NCBI RefSeq assembly: GCF_026151165.2 | Contig: NZ_CP117849.1 | Location: 496,001 to 560,000 of the forward strand | Reading direction: 5' to 3' | Length of the DNA stretch: 64,000 bases | Source: Cryobacterium sp. SO2 | Lineage (GTDB): Bacteria; Actinomycetota; Actinomycetes; Actinomycetales; Microbacteriaceae | Shown: in pieces, positions 34,832 to 43,766 of the stretch | How the letters are laid out: every line of letters begins with the position of its first letter | Numbering within the stretch: the stretch's first letter is position 1 | The notes under the pieces: generated by a model | What the model saw: the letters and a program-made list of their open reading frames with translations, nothing else | Database searches by the model: none | What the model was told of the DNA's origin: nothing | Program-made: the position numbers and the translations under genes

Positions 34832-36021
34832 CCGCCATCCTCGTCATCAACTCCGGCTCGTCGTCGTTCAAGTACCAGCTGATCGACATCGACACCGAAA
34901 CCGAACTGGCCGGCGGACTCGTCGAGCGCATCGGTGAGGGCACCGGACACGCCCGCCACACCAACACCGCCTCTGAGGCCGGCCGCCAGGAGCAGAACCT
35001 GCCGATCCCCGACCACACCGCCGGCTTCGACGTGATGATCGCCGCGTTCGCCGCGCACGGCCCGCAGCTGTCCGAGGCGAACCTCATCGCCGTGGGCCAC
35101 CGCGTCGTGCAGGGTGGCAGCATCTTCACCGGCCCCACCGTGATCGACGACGCCGTGCAGCAGCAGATCAGCGACCTCGCCGACCTCGCCCCGCTGCACA
35201 ACCCCGCACACGTGCAGGGCATCGTCGCGGCGCGCACGAACTTCCCCGACGTGCCCCACGTCGCGGTGTTCGACACCTCGTTCCACCAGACCATGCCGGC
35301 CGCCGCGTACACCTACGCGATCAACAGGGCCCTCGCCGCGGAGCACAGCATCCGCCGGTACGGTTTCCACGGCAGCTCGCACAAGTTCGTCTCAGAGGCC
35401 GCAGCCGAGTTCCTCGGCCGCCCGCTGAGCGAACTGAAGACCATCGTGCTGCACCTCGGCAACGGTGCGTCGGTCTGCGCCGTCGACGGCGGCAAGTCCA
35501 TCGACACGTCGATGGGCCTCACCCCGCTGCAGGGCCTCGTCATGGGCACCCGCTCCGGCGACATCGACCCCGCCGTGCTGTTCCACCTGCACCGCAAGGC
35601 CGGCCTGTCGATCGAAGAGCTCGACACGATGCTCAACAAGCAGAGCGGCATGCTCGGACTCACCGGCAGCGGCGACATGCGCGACGTCGAAGACGCATCC
35701 GTGGCCGGCGACGCCGTGGCCCAGGCTGCGCTCGACGTCTACTACCACCGCATCAAGGGCTACGTGGGCAACTACATCGCCCAGCTCGGCGGCCTCGACG
35801 TGATCGTCTTCACGGCCGGTGTCGGCGAGAACTCCGGCATCATCCGCGCCGGCGCCCTGGCCGGCCTCGAGGGCCTCGGCATCGAGATCGACCCGGCCAA
35901 GAACGACCCGTTCTCCAGGGTCGCCCGCGTCGTGTCGACGGATGCCTCGCGCGTCACCGTGCTCGTCATCCCCACCAACGAGGAGCTCGAGATCGCCCGC
36001 GAAACCCGCGCGGTCATCTAA
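34828..36021 (+). CDS. ackA: Acetate kinase
   Basis: This 397-residue enzyme makes ATP and acetate from acetyl phosphate. ILVINSGSSSFKYQLID is the first family signature, RRYGFHGSSHKFVSEAA the second, and TSMGLTPLQGLVMGTRSGDIDP the nucleotide/acetate-binding region. It overlaps pta by four bases and ends the xfp-pta-ackA operon. Palindromic repeats lie immediately downstream. Confidence 0.96.
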   Translation: MTAILVINSGSSSFKYQLIDIDTETELAGGLVERIGEGTGHARHTNTASEAGRQEQNLPIPDHTAGFDVMIAAFAAHGPQLSEANLIAVGHRVVQGGSIFTGPTVIDDAVQQQISDLADLAPLHNPAHVQGIVAARTNFPDVPHVAVFDTSFHQTMPAAAYTYAINRALAAEHSIRRYGFHGSSHKFVSEAAAEFLGRPLSELKTIVLHLGNGASVCAVDGGKSIDTSMGLTPLQGLVMGTRSGDIDPAVLFHLHRKAGLSIEELDTMLNKQSGMLGLTGSGDMRDVEDASVAGDAVAQAALDVYYHRIKGYVGNYIAQLGGLDVIVFTAGVGENSGIIRAGALAGLEGLGIEIDPAKNDPFSRVARVVSTDASRVTVLVIPTNEELEIARETRAVI

Positions 36022-36036
36022 CCCTCGCCACACCAG

Positions 36037-36167
36037 GAGTCGCCCGATTTCGCTAGTGCGGCGGGCGCTCTGACTAGCAAATCTGGGCCATCCACGGGAA
36101 TCCTTCCCGAGGGTGGCCCAGATTTGCTAGTTCGGGAGGGGTAGCCACTAGCGAAAATGGGCCAGTC
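36037..36167. repeat. Pair of 57-bp palindromic elements with 17-bp spacer
   Basis: Unit 1 spans 36037-36093 and unit 2 spans 36111-36167. Each has GCTAGT in the left half, (A)CTAGC in the right half, and a TGGGCCA end. The inner halves are also complementary to each other (ACTAGCAAATCTGGGCCA against TGGCCCAGATTTGCTAGT), so the pair can fold into one long hairpin. It lies 15 bp after the ackA stop and may end that transcript. The same composite occurs at 60137-60267. Confidence 0.85.
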
Positions 36168-36280
36168 TCGAGAGCTCCAGTCTCGAGAGCTCCAGTCTCG
36201 ACCGCTCCAGTCTCGACCAACGACCTGGTCGCGCCCACACGTTGGTCGAGCTTGTCGAGACCCCGCGACGTTCCTGTCTC
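36164..36280. repeat. 15-bp tandem repeats followed by an inverted TCGACCAACG repeat
   Basis: AGTCTCGAGAGCTCC occurs twice (36164, 36179), then as AGTCTCGACCGCTCC (36194). Next AGTCTCGACCAACG is answered by CGTTGGTCGAGCTTGTCGAGACC ending near 36261. The core is shared with the repeats at 28602 and 54260. No gene is visible here. The YccF promoter follows. Confidence 0.75.
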
Positions 36281-36298
36281 GGCGAGTAGAATTCCCGC

Positions 36299-36706
36299 GT
36301 GCGCACACTCCTCAACCTGATCTGGCTCGTGCTGAGCGGCTTCTGGCTGTTCCTGGGCTACGCGGCCGCCGGCATCGTGCTCTGCATCCTCATCGTCACG
36401 ATCCCCTGGGGCATCGCGTCGTTCCGCATCGGCGCCTACGCGCTCTGGCCGTTCGGCCGCACCGTCGTGGCCAAGCAAACCAGCGGCGCCTTCTCCTTCC
36501 TCGGCAATGTGATCTGGGTGATCCTGGCCGGCTGGTGGCTCGCCCTCGCCCACATCGTCTCCGGGATCGCGCTGTGCATCACCATCATCGGCATCCCGCT
36601 GGGCATCGCCGACTTCAAGATGGTGCCCATCTCGCTCGCCCCGCTCGGCAAGGAGATCGTGCCCACCGCGGGTGAGTTCGACCGCGCCCGCGCCCGACAG
36701 GCCTAG
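36299..36706 (+). CDS. YccF-domain (DUF307) membrane protein
   Basis: This 135-residue protein has two copies of the YccF repeat: LIWLVLSGFWLFLGYAAAGI ... TIPWGIASFRIGAYALWPFGR and VIWVILAGWWLALAHIVSGI ... IGIPLGIADFKMVPISLAPLG, each with two hydrophobic segments. Function unknown for the family. GTG 36299 follows TAGAAT (36287-36292) by six bases, a good leaderless promoter. Monocistronic. Confidence 0.88.
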   Translation: MRTLLNLIWLVLSGFWLFLGYAAAGIVLCILIVTIPWGIASFRIGAYALWPFGRTVVAKQTSGAFSFLGNVIWVILAGWWLALAHIVSGIALCITIIGIPLGIADFKMVPISLAPLGKEIVPTAGEFDRARARQA

Positions 36707-36831
36707 CCGCGTCACGATCCGCCCACACCGAAAACCGGTGTGGATGTGACGTTTCGCTCTGCCGACCCGTCTGAGGTGTATGGAGCCACCCGCGTTGGTG
36801 GTCTTCAACCGATTTCTTAGTGCGGAGAAGC

Positions 36832-37386
36832 ATGTCTATCGAATCTGTTCGAAGAACGGCCAGCCGGCATCACGCGATGCCGTGGGCTACCGTCATCGAG
36901 CCGAAGAGCGCCGAGGAACAACAGGCGCAGATTTCGGCGCTGGCCGGACGGATCGGGCTGCTCGCCGAGGCGGACAGATTGACCGTCGTGGTGGCGGAAT
37001 CGCTGACCGCCGGTCGGATCTCGCAGGCGCTCGGCGCAGCCCCGGCCTCGTCGGAGTGGTTCGGTGGAGGCGTGATCGCCCACCAGGATGCGGCCAGACA
37101 CCGCCTCCTGGGGGTCCAGCCCGGGCCGGTCGTCTCCGCTGAGTGTGCGGAACAGATGGCCAGAGCCGTGATGGAAAACGTCGGCGCGGATGTCAGCGTG
37201 GCGGTGACCGGCGTCAGCGGTCCGGGACCGGAGGAGGGGCAACCGGCCGGGACGGTGTTCATCAGTGTCAGCACTCGGTCCGCGGTGCGAACCTTTCCCC
37301 ACCGGTTCGAGGGTTCACCTGAGGCCGTGGTCGCCCTCACCACCATCAGTGCGCTGAGGCACCTCAGAGAGGTCCTCCTGGACTAG
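36832..37386 (+). CDS. CinA C-terminal-domain protein (nicotinamide-nucleotide amidohydrolase type)
   Basis: This 184-residue single-domain protein matches PncC/CinA_C: VVVAESLTAGRISQALGAAPASSEWFGGGVIAHQ and VAVTGVSGPGPEEGQPAGTVFI. Such proteins deamidate nicotinamide mononucleotide to nicotinate mononucleotide in NAD recycling. I chose ATG 36832, four bases after GGAG. The alternative GTG 36820 would add four residues. It converges with the manganese catalase gene. Confidence 0.85.
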   Translation: MSIESVRRTASRHHAMPWATVIEPKSAEEQQAQISALAGRIGLLAEADRLTVVVAESLTAGRISQALGAAPASSEWFGGGVIAHQDAARHRLLGVQPGPVVSAECAEQMARAVMENVGADVSVAVTGVSGPGPEEGQPAGTVFISVSTRSAVRTFPHRFEGSPEAVVALTTISALRHLREVLLD

Positions 37387-37492
37387 CTCGCCCGGCGAGC
37401 CCCGTCGTTCGCAGAGAGCGACGCGCCGCCGATCAGCCGCCCGGGTCCGGAGGTCACCTGCGTGGGTGGCTTCCCGACCCGGTCGGCCGTGC

Positions 37493-38449
37493 TCATTCGG
37501 TCGGGACCGGCCCGTAGGACACGTCCACCTCAGCCATCTCCATGTCGGCGGTGGCCTGGATCAGCTCCATCAGCGCCGGGTCGAGGCCAGGAGCGAACTC
37601 CTCCATCCGCTCGCCGGCGATCACGGATGGCACCCCCTCCGGCGCCTGCTCATCGGCGACCAGCTTCGTGCCGTCCTTCGAGGGGGACATGCCCTGGAAG
37701 ATCTTGCCGGCTTCCGACTGGCCGGCCAAGTCGAAGGTGTACTGCTTGCTGTGCAGTTTCAGGTCGAGCAGCTTCTTCACCTCGGGAAATTTTTCCGCAT
37801 TGGTCTTGGGGATCGGCAGCAGCGTGTTCCAATGCACGCCCAGGGTCTCCAGGGCCTTGGCGTAGGCGTTCTCGTGGGCCTGGTCGCGCACGATCAGGTA
37901 GGCAATCGTGGACCTCGCGGTCTTGTTCTGGGTCATCTCGTAGATGCGGCACTTCTGCAGCCGGCCGGTGGACTCCAGCATGAGGTTGTAGAGCAGGTCG
38001 AGCACAAGGTTGCCGGAGTTGTAGACGTAGCTGCCGCTCCACGGGTTGCCCACCGCGTCCACCGGCAGCGCGCCCTGCGCGCCGACGAGGTAGTGGTGGA
38101 TGTTGCTGTGGTCGAGGGCGATCTCCAGGGGAATGGCCCCGCCGGAGCCGGCCTTGTCAAGCGGATCGGTGACCTTGCCGTTGTACCGGGGCGAGCCATC
38201 CAGCAGTCGGGAGATGGTGGTGCCGATGAGTTCGACGTGGCTGATCTCCTCGGTGCCGATGCCTTGAATCAGGTCCCGGTACGGCTTGGCCGCCGGACCG
38301 CGGAAGTTCATCGACTGGAAGAGATACTGCATCATGGTGCGCATCTCACCGAACTGGCCGCCGAGGCCCTCCTGGAGCGCGTTGGCCGCGGCCGGATCCG
38401 GTTCGTCCTGAGCAATGTCGTGGATGAGTCGCTGCACGTGGAAGTACAT
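37493..38449 (-). CDS. Manganese (non-haem) catalase
   Basis: This 318-residue ferritin-like four-helix protein breaks down hydrogen peroxide with a di-manganese centre. Probable metal ligands are seen in GGQFGEMRTMMQYLFQ, GTEEISHVELIGTTI and RDQAHENAYAKALE, the Glu/His pattern of the family. The C-terminal tail (MELIQATADMEMAEVDVSYG) also fits. The ATG follows AAGGGAA. It is downstream of brkB-like and small envelope genes in a leftward cluster that looks like a general stress regulon. Confidence 0.95.
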   Translation of the reverse strand: MYFHVQRLIHDIAQDEPDPAAANALQEGLGGQFGEMRTMMQYLFQSMNFRGPAAKPYRDLIQGIGTEEISHVELIGTTISRLLDGSPRYNGKVTDPLDKAGSGGAIPLEIALDHSNIHHYLVGAQGALPVDAVGNPWSGSYVYNSGNLVLDLLYNLMLESTGRLQKCRIYEMTQNKTARSTIAYLIVRDQAHENAYAKALETLGVHWNTLLPIPKTNAEKFPEVKKLLDLKLHSKQYTFDLAGQSEAGKIFQGMSPSKDGTKLVADEQAPEGVPSVIAGERMEEFAPGLDPALMELIQATADMEMAEVDVSYGPVPTE

Positions 38450-38527
38450 GGGTAATTCCCTTCATTGATGGGGCAAAGCAGCGCAGACCGGTGTGGTTGC
38501 GCGGTGACGATAGGGTGGTGCGGCGCT

Positions 38528-39595
38528 TCAGCGCTTGTTGTCGAGGCGGTCGGCCGCTTCAGTGCGGATCTTCCGCCCGTCGGCGACGTCGGCCCGTTCC
38601 TTCTCGGCGGCCTTGTCGCTCTTGCGGGTGTCCCGCGGGGGCAGCTGGATGTCCTCCTCCGCGGCGATACCGGCCTGGAGCTGCCGGCCCCTCTCGAGCT
38701 CAGCGTCGAACTCGGCGCCGAAGAGCAGGGCCAGATTGGCGATCCAGAGCCAGAGGAGGAACACGATGACGCCGGCCAGCGACCCGTAGGTTCGGTCGTA
38801 GTTGGAGAAGTTGGTGATGTAGAGCCCGAACAGGAACGATGCGATCACCAGGGTGATCAGCGCGAGCAGCGCACCCAGGCTGATCCAGCGAAACTTGGGC
38901 TGCTTGGCGTTCGGTGTGGCGTAATAGAGGATCGCGATGATCAGCACCACGGCCAGGGCCAGGATCGGCCACTTCGCGACGGACCAGACGATCTGCACGG
39001 TCTCGCCGAGGCCGAGGGCGCTACCCACAGCATCTGTGACGGGGCCGGACACGATCAGGATCACGAGCATGATCAAGATCAGGAGGATGGTGACGATCGT
39101 CACGAACAGCTGCATGGGGCGCAGCTTCCAGAACGGCCGGCCCTCTTCGATCTCGTAGATCCGGTTCATGGCCCGGCTGAACGCGCCGACGTAGCCGGAT
39201 GCCGACCAGATGGCCAGCACGATACCGAAGATCAGGGCGAACCCGGCTGACGGCGACGAGCTGAACTGCTCGAGCGGTTCGCGCAGCACGTCGGCCGTGC
39301 CGCCGGGAGCCACCTGGTTGACGAGGTCGAGAATGGTGTCCACGGACCGCTCGCCCTGGCCGAAAACGCCCAGCAGCGAGATCAACGCGATCAGAGCCGG
39401 GAACAGCGCCAACACGGCGTAGTAGGTCAGCGCCGCCGCGATATCGGTGCACTGGTCAGCGGTGAATTCGCGCAGAGTCTTTTTCAGCGCGTACTTCCAA
39501 GACGGCTTGCTCACCTCGCCCGGCGAATCCGGCTTGCGGGGATCGTCGGGCGAGGGAGCGGGGGCGTCCCTCTCACTGGTGTCGTTGCGGGCCAC
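38528..39595 (-). CDS. YihY/BrkB family membrane protein
   Basis: This 355-residue protein has six hydrophobic segments after a charged N-terminus. The motif DIAAALTYYAVLALFPALIALISLLGVFG and the NRIYEIEEGRPFWKLRPMQLF loop are typical of the YihY/UPF0761 family, once wrongly annotated as ribonuclease BN. The function is unsettled; export or envelope stress roles have been proposed. The GTG start has a GAGGAG ribosome site. Part of the leftward stress-like gene set, 78 bp before the catalase gene. Confidence 0.9.
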   Translation of the reverse strand: MARNDTSERDAPAPSPDDPRKPDSPGEVSKPSWKYALKKTLREFTADQCTDIAAALTYYAVLALFPALIALISLLGVFGQGERSVDTILDLVNQVAPGGTADVLREPLEQFSSSPSAGFALIFGIVLAIWSASGYVGAFSRAMNRIYEIEEGRPFWKLRPMQLFVTIVTILLILIMLVILIVSGPVTDAVGSALGLGETVQIVWSVAKWPILALAVVLIIAILYYATPNAKQPKFRWISLGALLALITLVIASFLFGLYITNFSNYDRTYGSLAGVIVFLLWLWIANLALLFGAEFDAELERGRQLQAGIAAEEDIQLPPRDTRKSDKAAEKERADVADGRKIRTEAADRLDNKR

Positions 39596-39642
39596 CGGAA
39601 CATCTCCTCGTTCTCGTTGTACGGATGGTGCGGGCTCCGCAG

Positions 39643-40218
39643 TTAGACGGTGGCCTGGCCAGCGTGCTTGGCCGTGTCACGCACCTCGTCGGCGGACGAG
39701 GTGGTTTCGGACTTCACGGTGTCGGCGGCATCCGTCGCGGTGCCCTTGACGGCATCGGCGGCGTCGGCGAGGGGCTGCTTGAGGTTCTCGCCCATGTCCT
39801 TGGCGGCGTCCTTGACCTCGCTCACCAGCGGCTCCGCGGCCTCCTTCACGTTGGCCGCGACCTTCTTTTCGACGGTGCTGGCCGGGAGCAGCGACGACAC
39901 CAGCCAGCCGACACCGAACGCGATGAGGCCCACCGCAAGCGGGTTGCCCTTGACCTGGGAGACCGCGTTGTGCGCGCTGCCCGACACGCCGTCGGCCGCT
40001 CCGCCGATGGAGTCGCCGACTTCTGAAGCTGTGCCCATGACCTTGTCCTTCGCAGAGTTGAAAACGCCTTTGACCTTGTCTTTCTGGCGGTCCATGATCT
40101 TGCCCGGCGTCACCTTGTCGGCCAATGCGTCAACGTCGGCACCCAGGCCACGGCGGGTTTGTTCGATCTGAGCCCGCAGGACCTCTGGGTCGGAGCTGGT
40201 CGTGTCGTAATCACTCAT
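39643..40218 (-). CDS. DUF3618 domain protein with amphipathic repeats
   Basis: This 191-residue protein has a DUF3618 N-terminus (DPEVLRAQIEQTRRGLGADVDALADKVTPGKIMDRQKDKVKG). One membrane helix (NPLAVGLIAFGVGWLVSSLLPAS) lies in the middle, with long Ala/Lys/Asp/Glu amphipathic stretches on both sides, like stress-induced LEA/CsbD-type proteins. The ATG overlaps the holin-like gene before it by four bases. Role probably in the envelope under stress (inference). Confidence 0.82.
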   Translation of the reverse strand: MSDYDTTSSDPEVLRAQIEQTRRGLGADVDALADKVTPGKIMDRQKDKVKGVFNSAKDKVMGTASEVGDSIGGAADGVSGSAHNAVSQVKGNPLAVGLIAFGVGWLVSSLLPASTVEKKVAANVKEAAEPLVSEVKDAAKDMGENLKQPLADAADAVKGTATDAADTVKSETTSSADEVRDTAKHAGQATV

Positions 40219-40631
40219 CGGTTTTCCTCGTTTCGTTTCAGTGCGTCCGGGATCTGCTTTAGGGAATTGACGGTTTCGGGTGCGCCCTTGATGGACTTCA
40301 GCTCGTTCCGACCGACGACGAACAGCACGGCCGCCACGATGGCCCAGACCACGGCGACGATCACGGCCGCCCAGGCGATGTTGATCACCTGGGCGAGCCC
40401 CCACCAGGCCGCGAACGACAGGAAGAGCACGGTGAGGTGGCCGGCATAACCGGCCCCGCCGAGCATCCCTGCGCCCTTGCCGGCCCGGGTGGCCGACTGG
40501 CGTACCTCGGCCTTGGCCAGGTCGACCTCCTGGCGCATCAGTACGGACACATCGCGGGTGACCTCGCTCAGCAGGTCGCCGAGTGAGGTGTCTGCCGCCT
40601 TGCGTTCAGATGGGGTGGGCAGGTCACTCAT
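40215..40631 (-). CDS. Phage-holin-superfamily-6-like membrane protein
   Basis: This 138-residue protein, read from ATG 40631 (begins MSDLPTPSERKAADTSLGDLL), has an amphipathic segment (VSVLMRQEVDLAKAEVRQSA) and then two adjacent membrane helices, the layout of the putative actinobacterial holin superfamily III/DUF1469 group. It is not associated with phage genes. It overlaps the gene upstream by eight bases and the DUF3618 gene downstream by four. Confidence 0.82.
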   Translation of the reverse strand: MSDLPTPSERKAADTSLGDLLSEVTRDVSVLMRQEVDLAKAEVRQSATRAGKGAGMLGGAGYAGHLTVLFLSFAAWWGLAQVINIAWAAVIVAVVWAIVAAVLFVVGRNELKSIKGAPETVNSLKQIPDALKRNEENR

Positions 40632-41253
40632 TGCGGTTCTCCGTGTACTGCGGGTACTCCGCCGCCAGCGGAGTGCCAACGCCGGTGGGCGGGGCGGCCG
40701 GTGTGCCGGTACCGTTCGAGTCGGTGTCGGGGGAGTCCTTGGCCTCGGCGATGACCGAGCGGGTCAGCCGGCCGGCGACCACGCCCGCGACGGCGGCGAT
40801 TGCGATGAACATGCCGGGGCTGCGGCGGGCGTAGCCTTTGACCTCGTTGAGGAGGGCGCCCGGGTCGCGCTGGTCGAGCCAGTCGGCGATCCCAGCGGCG
40901 CGCGATGCGGCCTGGTGTGCGAGGTCGCTGGCCACGCCTTGGGTGTCAGATTTCTCGGCCATCGAACCGAGTTCGTCGCCGAGGGTTCGGATGCCGGAAG
41001 CGACCCGCTTCTGCTGCGCGGCCGCTTGGTCGGCGAGTTCACCCTGCGTCTGGCGGTAGAGGTCCTTGGCTTGCTGCTTGGTCTCGCTCCCGACCTTGTG
41101 TAGCTCGTCCTTGGCGACGCCGGCGACGTGCTGGCCGGCGGCGACTGAGGTGTCCTTCACTTCGGTTGCTCGGTCCGAGGCCGTCTGGTCGGACGCGCCG
41201 CCGTAGTCCGGATCCTGCGTATCCGATGTGGATGTGGGGTATGTGTTCGACAT
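40624..41253 (-). CDS. Single-pass envelope protein with CsbD/LEA-like soluble part
   Basis: This 209-residue protein, from ATG 41253 (AAGGGAGAG upstream), has a hydrophilic helical region rich in Lys/Gln/Ala (residues about 30-140) before one membrane helix (SPGMFIAIAAVAGVVAGRL). A Thr/Pro/Gly tail ending EYPQYTENRNE follows. It is first of three overlapping genes and resembles proteins found with DUF3618 and holin-like partners in actinobacterial stress operons. Exact function unknown. Confidence 0.75.
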   Translation of the reverse strand: MSNTYPTSTSDTQDPDYGGASDQTASDRATEVKDTSVAAGQHVAGVAKDELHKVGSETKQQAKDLYRQTQGELADQAAAQQKRVASGIRTLGDELGSMAEKSDTQGVASDLAHQAASRAAGIADWLDQRDPGALLNEVKGYARRSPGMFIAIAAVAGVVAGRLTRSVIAEAKDSPDTDSNGTGTPAAPPTGVGTPLAAEYPQYTENRNE

Positions 41254-41644
41254 GGCTCTCCCTTGAGGAATCGATGTGGCTGAGACGCCGGTCCTCGACG
41301 TCGTGTGTCGCGATTGCAATATCCTCTGGCCCCGTCAACTCGATTTCAAGCACTCTGACCAAAGCGCATCAGTTTCTTTTTTTTGTGACGAAACGGCGAA
41401 TTCCCCGTCCGTTAAGCACGCTCGAATTCGAGGATTTCTGCTCGCCCGGGTAGCGGTTCCCGGGTCGACGAAGGTATCCTGCCGCGTTTCGAGCGCCGAG
41501 GGGGCCACGTGAGCAACTTGCGAGTCAACCGTGACGAAGCACCGGTTGGATGCGTCTGAGAAGTAGCCGGGCATTCGGGCGTCGTGCGGCACCAACGCCT
41601 CCGACGCATCCACCACCCGGCAGACACCTTTGAGGGAGCAGCTC
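41254..41644. other. Divergent intergenic region of the stress-like cluster
   Basis: 391 bp without a convincing gene. It must hold promoters for the leftward three-gene operon and the rightward membrane protein. It is noticeably more AT-rich than its surroundings near 41330-41430, including a run of eight or more T near 41371-41380. GGTTCC ... GGTAT (about 41456-41478) weakly resembles a SigB/SigF-type promoter, but I do not rely on it. Confidence 0.45.
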
Positions 41645-42397
41645 ATGACGACAGCGCACAACGAGCCCGCACAGCCGCCGCGGCAGACGGTTTCAGGCAG
41701 TACCGAGCCGATCGTCCCGGCCTCGACCGGCACCGCCATACCCACGAGCGCGGGCGCCGCGACGCCTCCGGCCACGCCCCCAGCCCCCCTGCCCGCCGCC
41801 GGGGAGCACGCCGTGCGGGACAACGAGCACACCATGCGCGAGAACGTCGTCGCGCGGGAGAAGGACGAGTTCGGCGGCATGAAGTTCGGCACCGCCTTCT
41901 TCGGCTGGCTCACCGCCACGGGTGCCGCTGTGCTCCTCACGGCGCTGGTCGCCGGTGCGGGCGCTGCCGTCGGCCTGGGGTCGCAGGTCGACCCGGCCGG
42001 GGCGAACGACGCCGCGGCCGAGAACGCCGCGACGGTCGGCCTGGTCGGAGCCATTGCCCTGGGCGTTGTCGTCTTCGTCTCCTACTTCGCCGGCGGCTAC
42101 GTTGCAGGTCGGATGGCACGGTTCAGCGGTGCCAAGCAGGGCGTGGCGGTCTGGCTCTGGGCGTTGATCGTGGCCGTGATCCTGGCCATCGTCGGCGCCA
42201 TCGCCGGCAGCCAGTTCAATGTGCTCGCCGACCTGAACAGCTTCCCCCGCATCCCGATCAACGAAGGCGACCTCGCGCTGGGCAGCATCATCACCGCCGT
42301 GGCGATCGCCGTTGTCAGCCTCGGCGGCGCCGTTCTCGGCGGTCTCGCCGGGATGCGCTTCCACCGCCGCGTGGACAAGGTCGGACTCGGCCAGTAG
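41645..42397 (+). CDS. YrzE-like four-helix membrane protein
   Basis: This 250-residue protein has a long Pro/Thr/Ala-rich cytoplasmic N-terminus (about 75 residues), then four membrane helices (FGTAFFGWLTATGAAVLLTALVAGAG, VGLVGAIALGVVVFVSYFAGGYVAGRMARF, VWLWALIVAVILAIVGAIAG, IITAVAIAVVSLGGAVLGGLAGM). The second helix with GGYVAGRMARF matches YrzE-type proteins. ATG 41645 follows GAGGGAG. It is oriented away from the holin-like operon and ahead of the SDR gene. Function unknown. Confidence 0.75.
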   Translation: MTTAHNEPAQPPRQTVSGSTEPIVPASTGTAIPTSAGAATPPATPPAPLPAAGEHAVRDNEHTMRENVVAREKDEFGGMKFGTAFFGWLTATGAAVLLTALVAGAGAAVGLGSQVDPAGANDAAAENAATVGLVGAIALGVVVFVSYFAGGYVAGRMARFSGAKQGVAVWLWALIVAVILAIVGAIAGSQFNVLADLNSFPRIPINEGDLALGSIITAVAIAVVSLGGAVLGGLAGMRFHRRVDKVGLGQ

Positions 42398-42501
42398 GTC
42401 GGGCCAGCCCCACATCTTCCCCCGACACCGTGACGTTTCCCCTCCGGGAACCGTCTCAGTCATAACAGGAGCGCCTCCTGTGGATTAAGGAGTTCACCCG
42501 G

Positions 42502-43383
42502 ATGACCACCCCGAACGAAGACCCCACCACCAAGTACTTCTCCGACGGCTTCCCCAAGCAGGAGCAGGAACAGCCGGGCCTGACCGGTGCCACCGATCCC
42601 CGGCCGGACCACGGCGAGGACACCTATGCCGGCAGCGGCAAGCTCACCGGCAAGCGGGCGCTGATCACCGGCGGCGATTCCGGCATCGGCCGCGCCGTCG
42701 CCATCGCCTATGCCAGGGAGGGCGCCGACGTCGCCATCTCCTACCTGTCAGACGAGCAGCAGGATGCCGAGGAGACCGCCGAGCTCATTCGCGCCGCCGG
42801 GCGCACGGCCCTGCTGCTGCCCGGCGACATCCGCGACGAGGAGCACTGCATCTCCATCGTGAACGAGACTGTGACCGGCCTCGGCGGGCTGGACATCCTG
42901 GTGCTCAACGCCGCGTACCAGGAGAACCGTGACGGCTTGGAGAACCTGCCCACCGCTGAGTTCGATCGGGTCTTCAAGACCAACCTGTATGCCACCCTGT
43001 GGATCGCCCGCACCGCGATCCCGCACCTGGCCCCCGGCTCGTCGATCATCTCGACGTCGTCGATCCAGGCGTCGAGCCCGTCGCCGGAGCTTATCGACTA
43101 CGCCATGACCAAGGCCGCCCTCGTGGCCTTCACCCAGGCGCTCGCCCAGCAACTGGGTTCCACCGGGGTGCGGGTCAACGCCGTCGCGCCCGGCCCCATC
43201 TGGACCCCGCTGATCCCGGCGACGTCATGGCCCGACAAGCTGCCCACCTTCGGCCAGGAGACCCCGTTGGGCCGCGCGGGCCAGCCGGCCGAACTGGCCT
43301 CCGCCTATGTGTTCCTGGCCTCGCCGGAGGCCTCGTACATCTCGGGCGCCGTCGTGCCGGTCACCGGCGGTCGCGGCTTTTAA
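42502..43383 (+). CDS. SDR-family dehydrogenase (general-stress glucose/ribitol dehydrogenase type)
   Basis: This 293-residue NAD(P)-dependent oxidoreductase has an extended polar N-terminus (DPTTKYFSDGFPKQEQEQPG), typical of the YhdF/YdaD stress group. The cofactor motif is ALITGGDSGIGRAVA, and active-site residues appear in SIISTSSIQ and YAMTKAAL (Tyr-x-x-x-Lys). The ATG is preceded by AAGGAG. The substrate is unknown. Its association with the catalase, BrkB and DUF3618 genes suggests a shared stress regulon. Confidence 0.9.
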   Translation: MTTPNEDPTTKYFSDGFPKQEQEQPGLTGATDPRPDHGEDTYAGSGKLTGKRALITGGDSGIGRAVAIAYAREGADVAISYLSDEQQDAEETAELIRAAGRTALLLPGDIRDEEHCISIVNETVTGLGGLDILVLNAAYQENRDGLENLPTAEFDRVFKTNLYATLWIARTAIPHLAPGSSIISTSSIQASSPSPELIDYAMTKAALVAFTQALAQQLGSTGVRVNAVAPGPIWTPLIPATSWPDKLPTFGQETPLGRAGQPAELASAYVFLASPEASYISGAVVPVTGGRGF

Positions 43384-43425
43384 CCTCGCGGCGGGGTCTG
43401 GCCCGCGGCGACAGTACTGAGGGGA

Positions 43426-43743
43426 ATGCAGGTCATCGGAAAGCTCATTTCCGGCGCCACCGAGGTCGACTTCGACGACCGGGCGCTGGTACATCTACAG
43501 ATTGTCATCGGCTCCAAGCTCCGCCGCGGGGAGAGTTTCTTCCTGTCGTGGAACGACTCGCCGTCAGTGGGCGGCGGTCGGTCCAGCCTGTGGCTGCACC
43601 CGGGCATCCCGCTGTATTTCAAGTACTTCGGCAGTAAGACCCCGCGGATCAACCGGGCCTGGATCGACGAGTTGACCGCGTCGGGCCACAGCTCCCACGG
43701 CCTGCTGCTGACCGCCGAGCCGCCCGCGCCCGACGCCCGCTGA
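43426..43743 (+). CDS. DUF7882-type small protein
   Basis: This 105-residue protein has IGKLISGATEVDFDDRALVHLQIVIGSKLRRGESFFLSW, then SSLWLHPGIPLYFKYFGSKTPRINRAWIDEL. It belongs to a family very common in Microbacteriaceae and often mislabelled as ATP-dependent DNA ligase; no ligase motif is present. Function unknown. GAGGGGA lies directly before the ATG. Its presence supports the taxonomic guess. Confidence 0.8.
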   Translation: MQVIGKLISGATEVDFDDRALVHLQIVIGSKLRRGESFFLSWNDSPSVGGGRSSLWLHPGIPLYFKYFGSKTPRINRAWIDELTASGHSSHGLLLTAEPPAPDAR

Positions 43744-43766
43744 GCCGCCCGACTGTGCGCGTGGGC

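Noticed and set aside
41456..41478. SigB-type promoter (GGTTCC-GGTAT)
   Set aside because: Only partial match to the consensus and no second example at the SDR or catalase genes, so it is mentioned but not called.
41276..41512. 78-codon plus-strand open frame in the divergent stress-cluster spacer
   Set aside because: No ribosome site, composition unlike neighbouring genes, and it would overlap the promoter region needed by both flanking operons.
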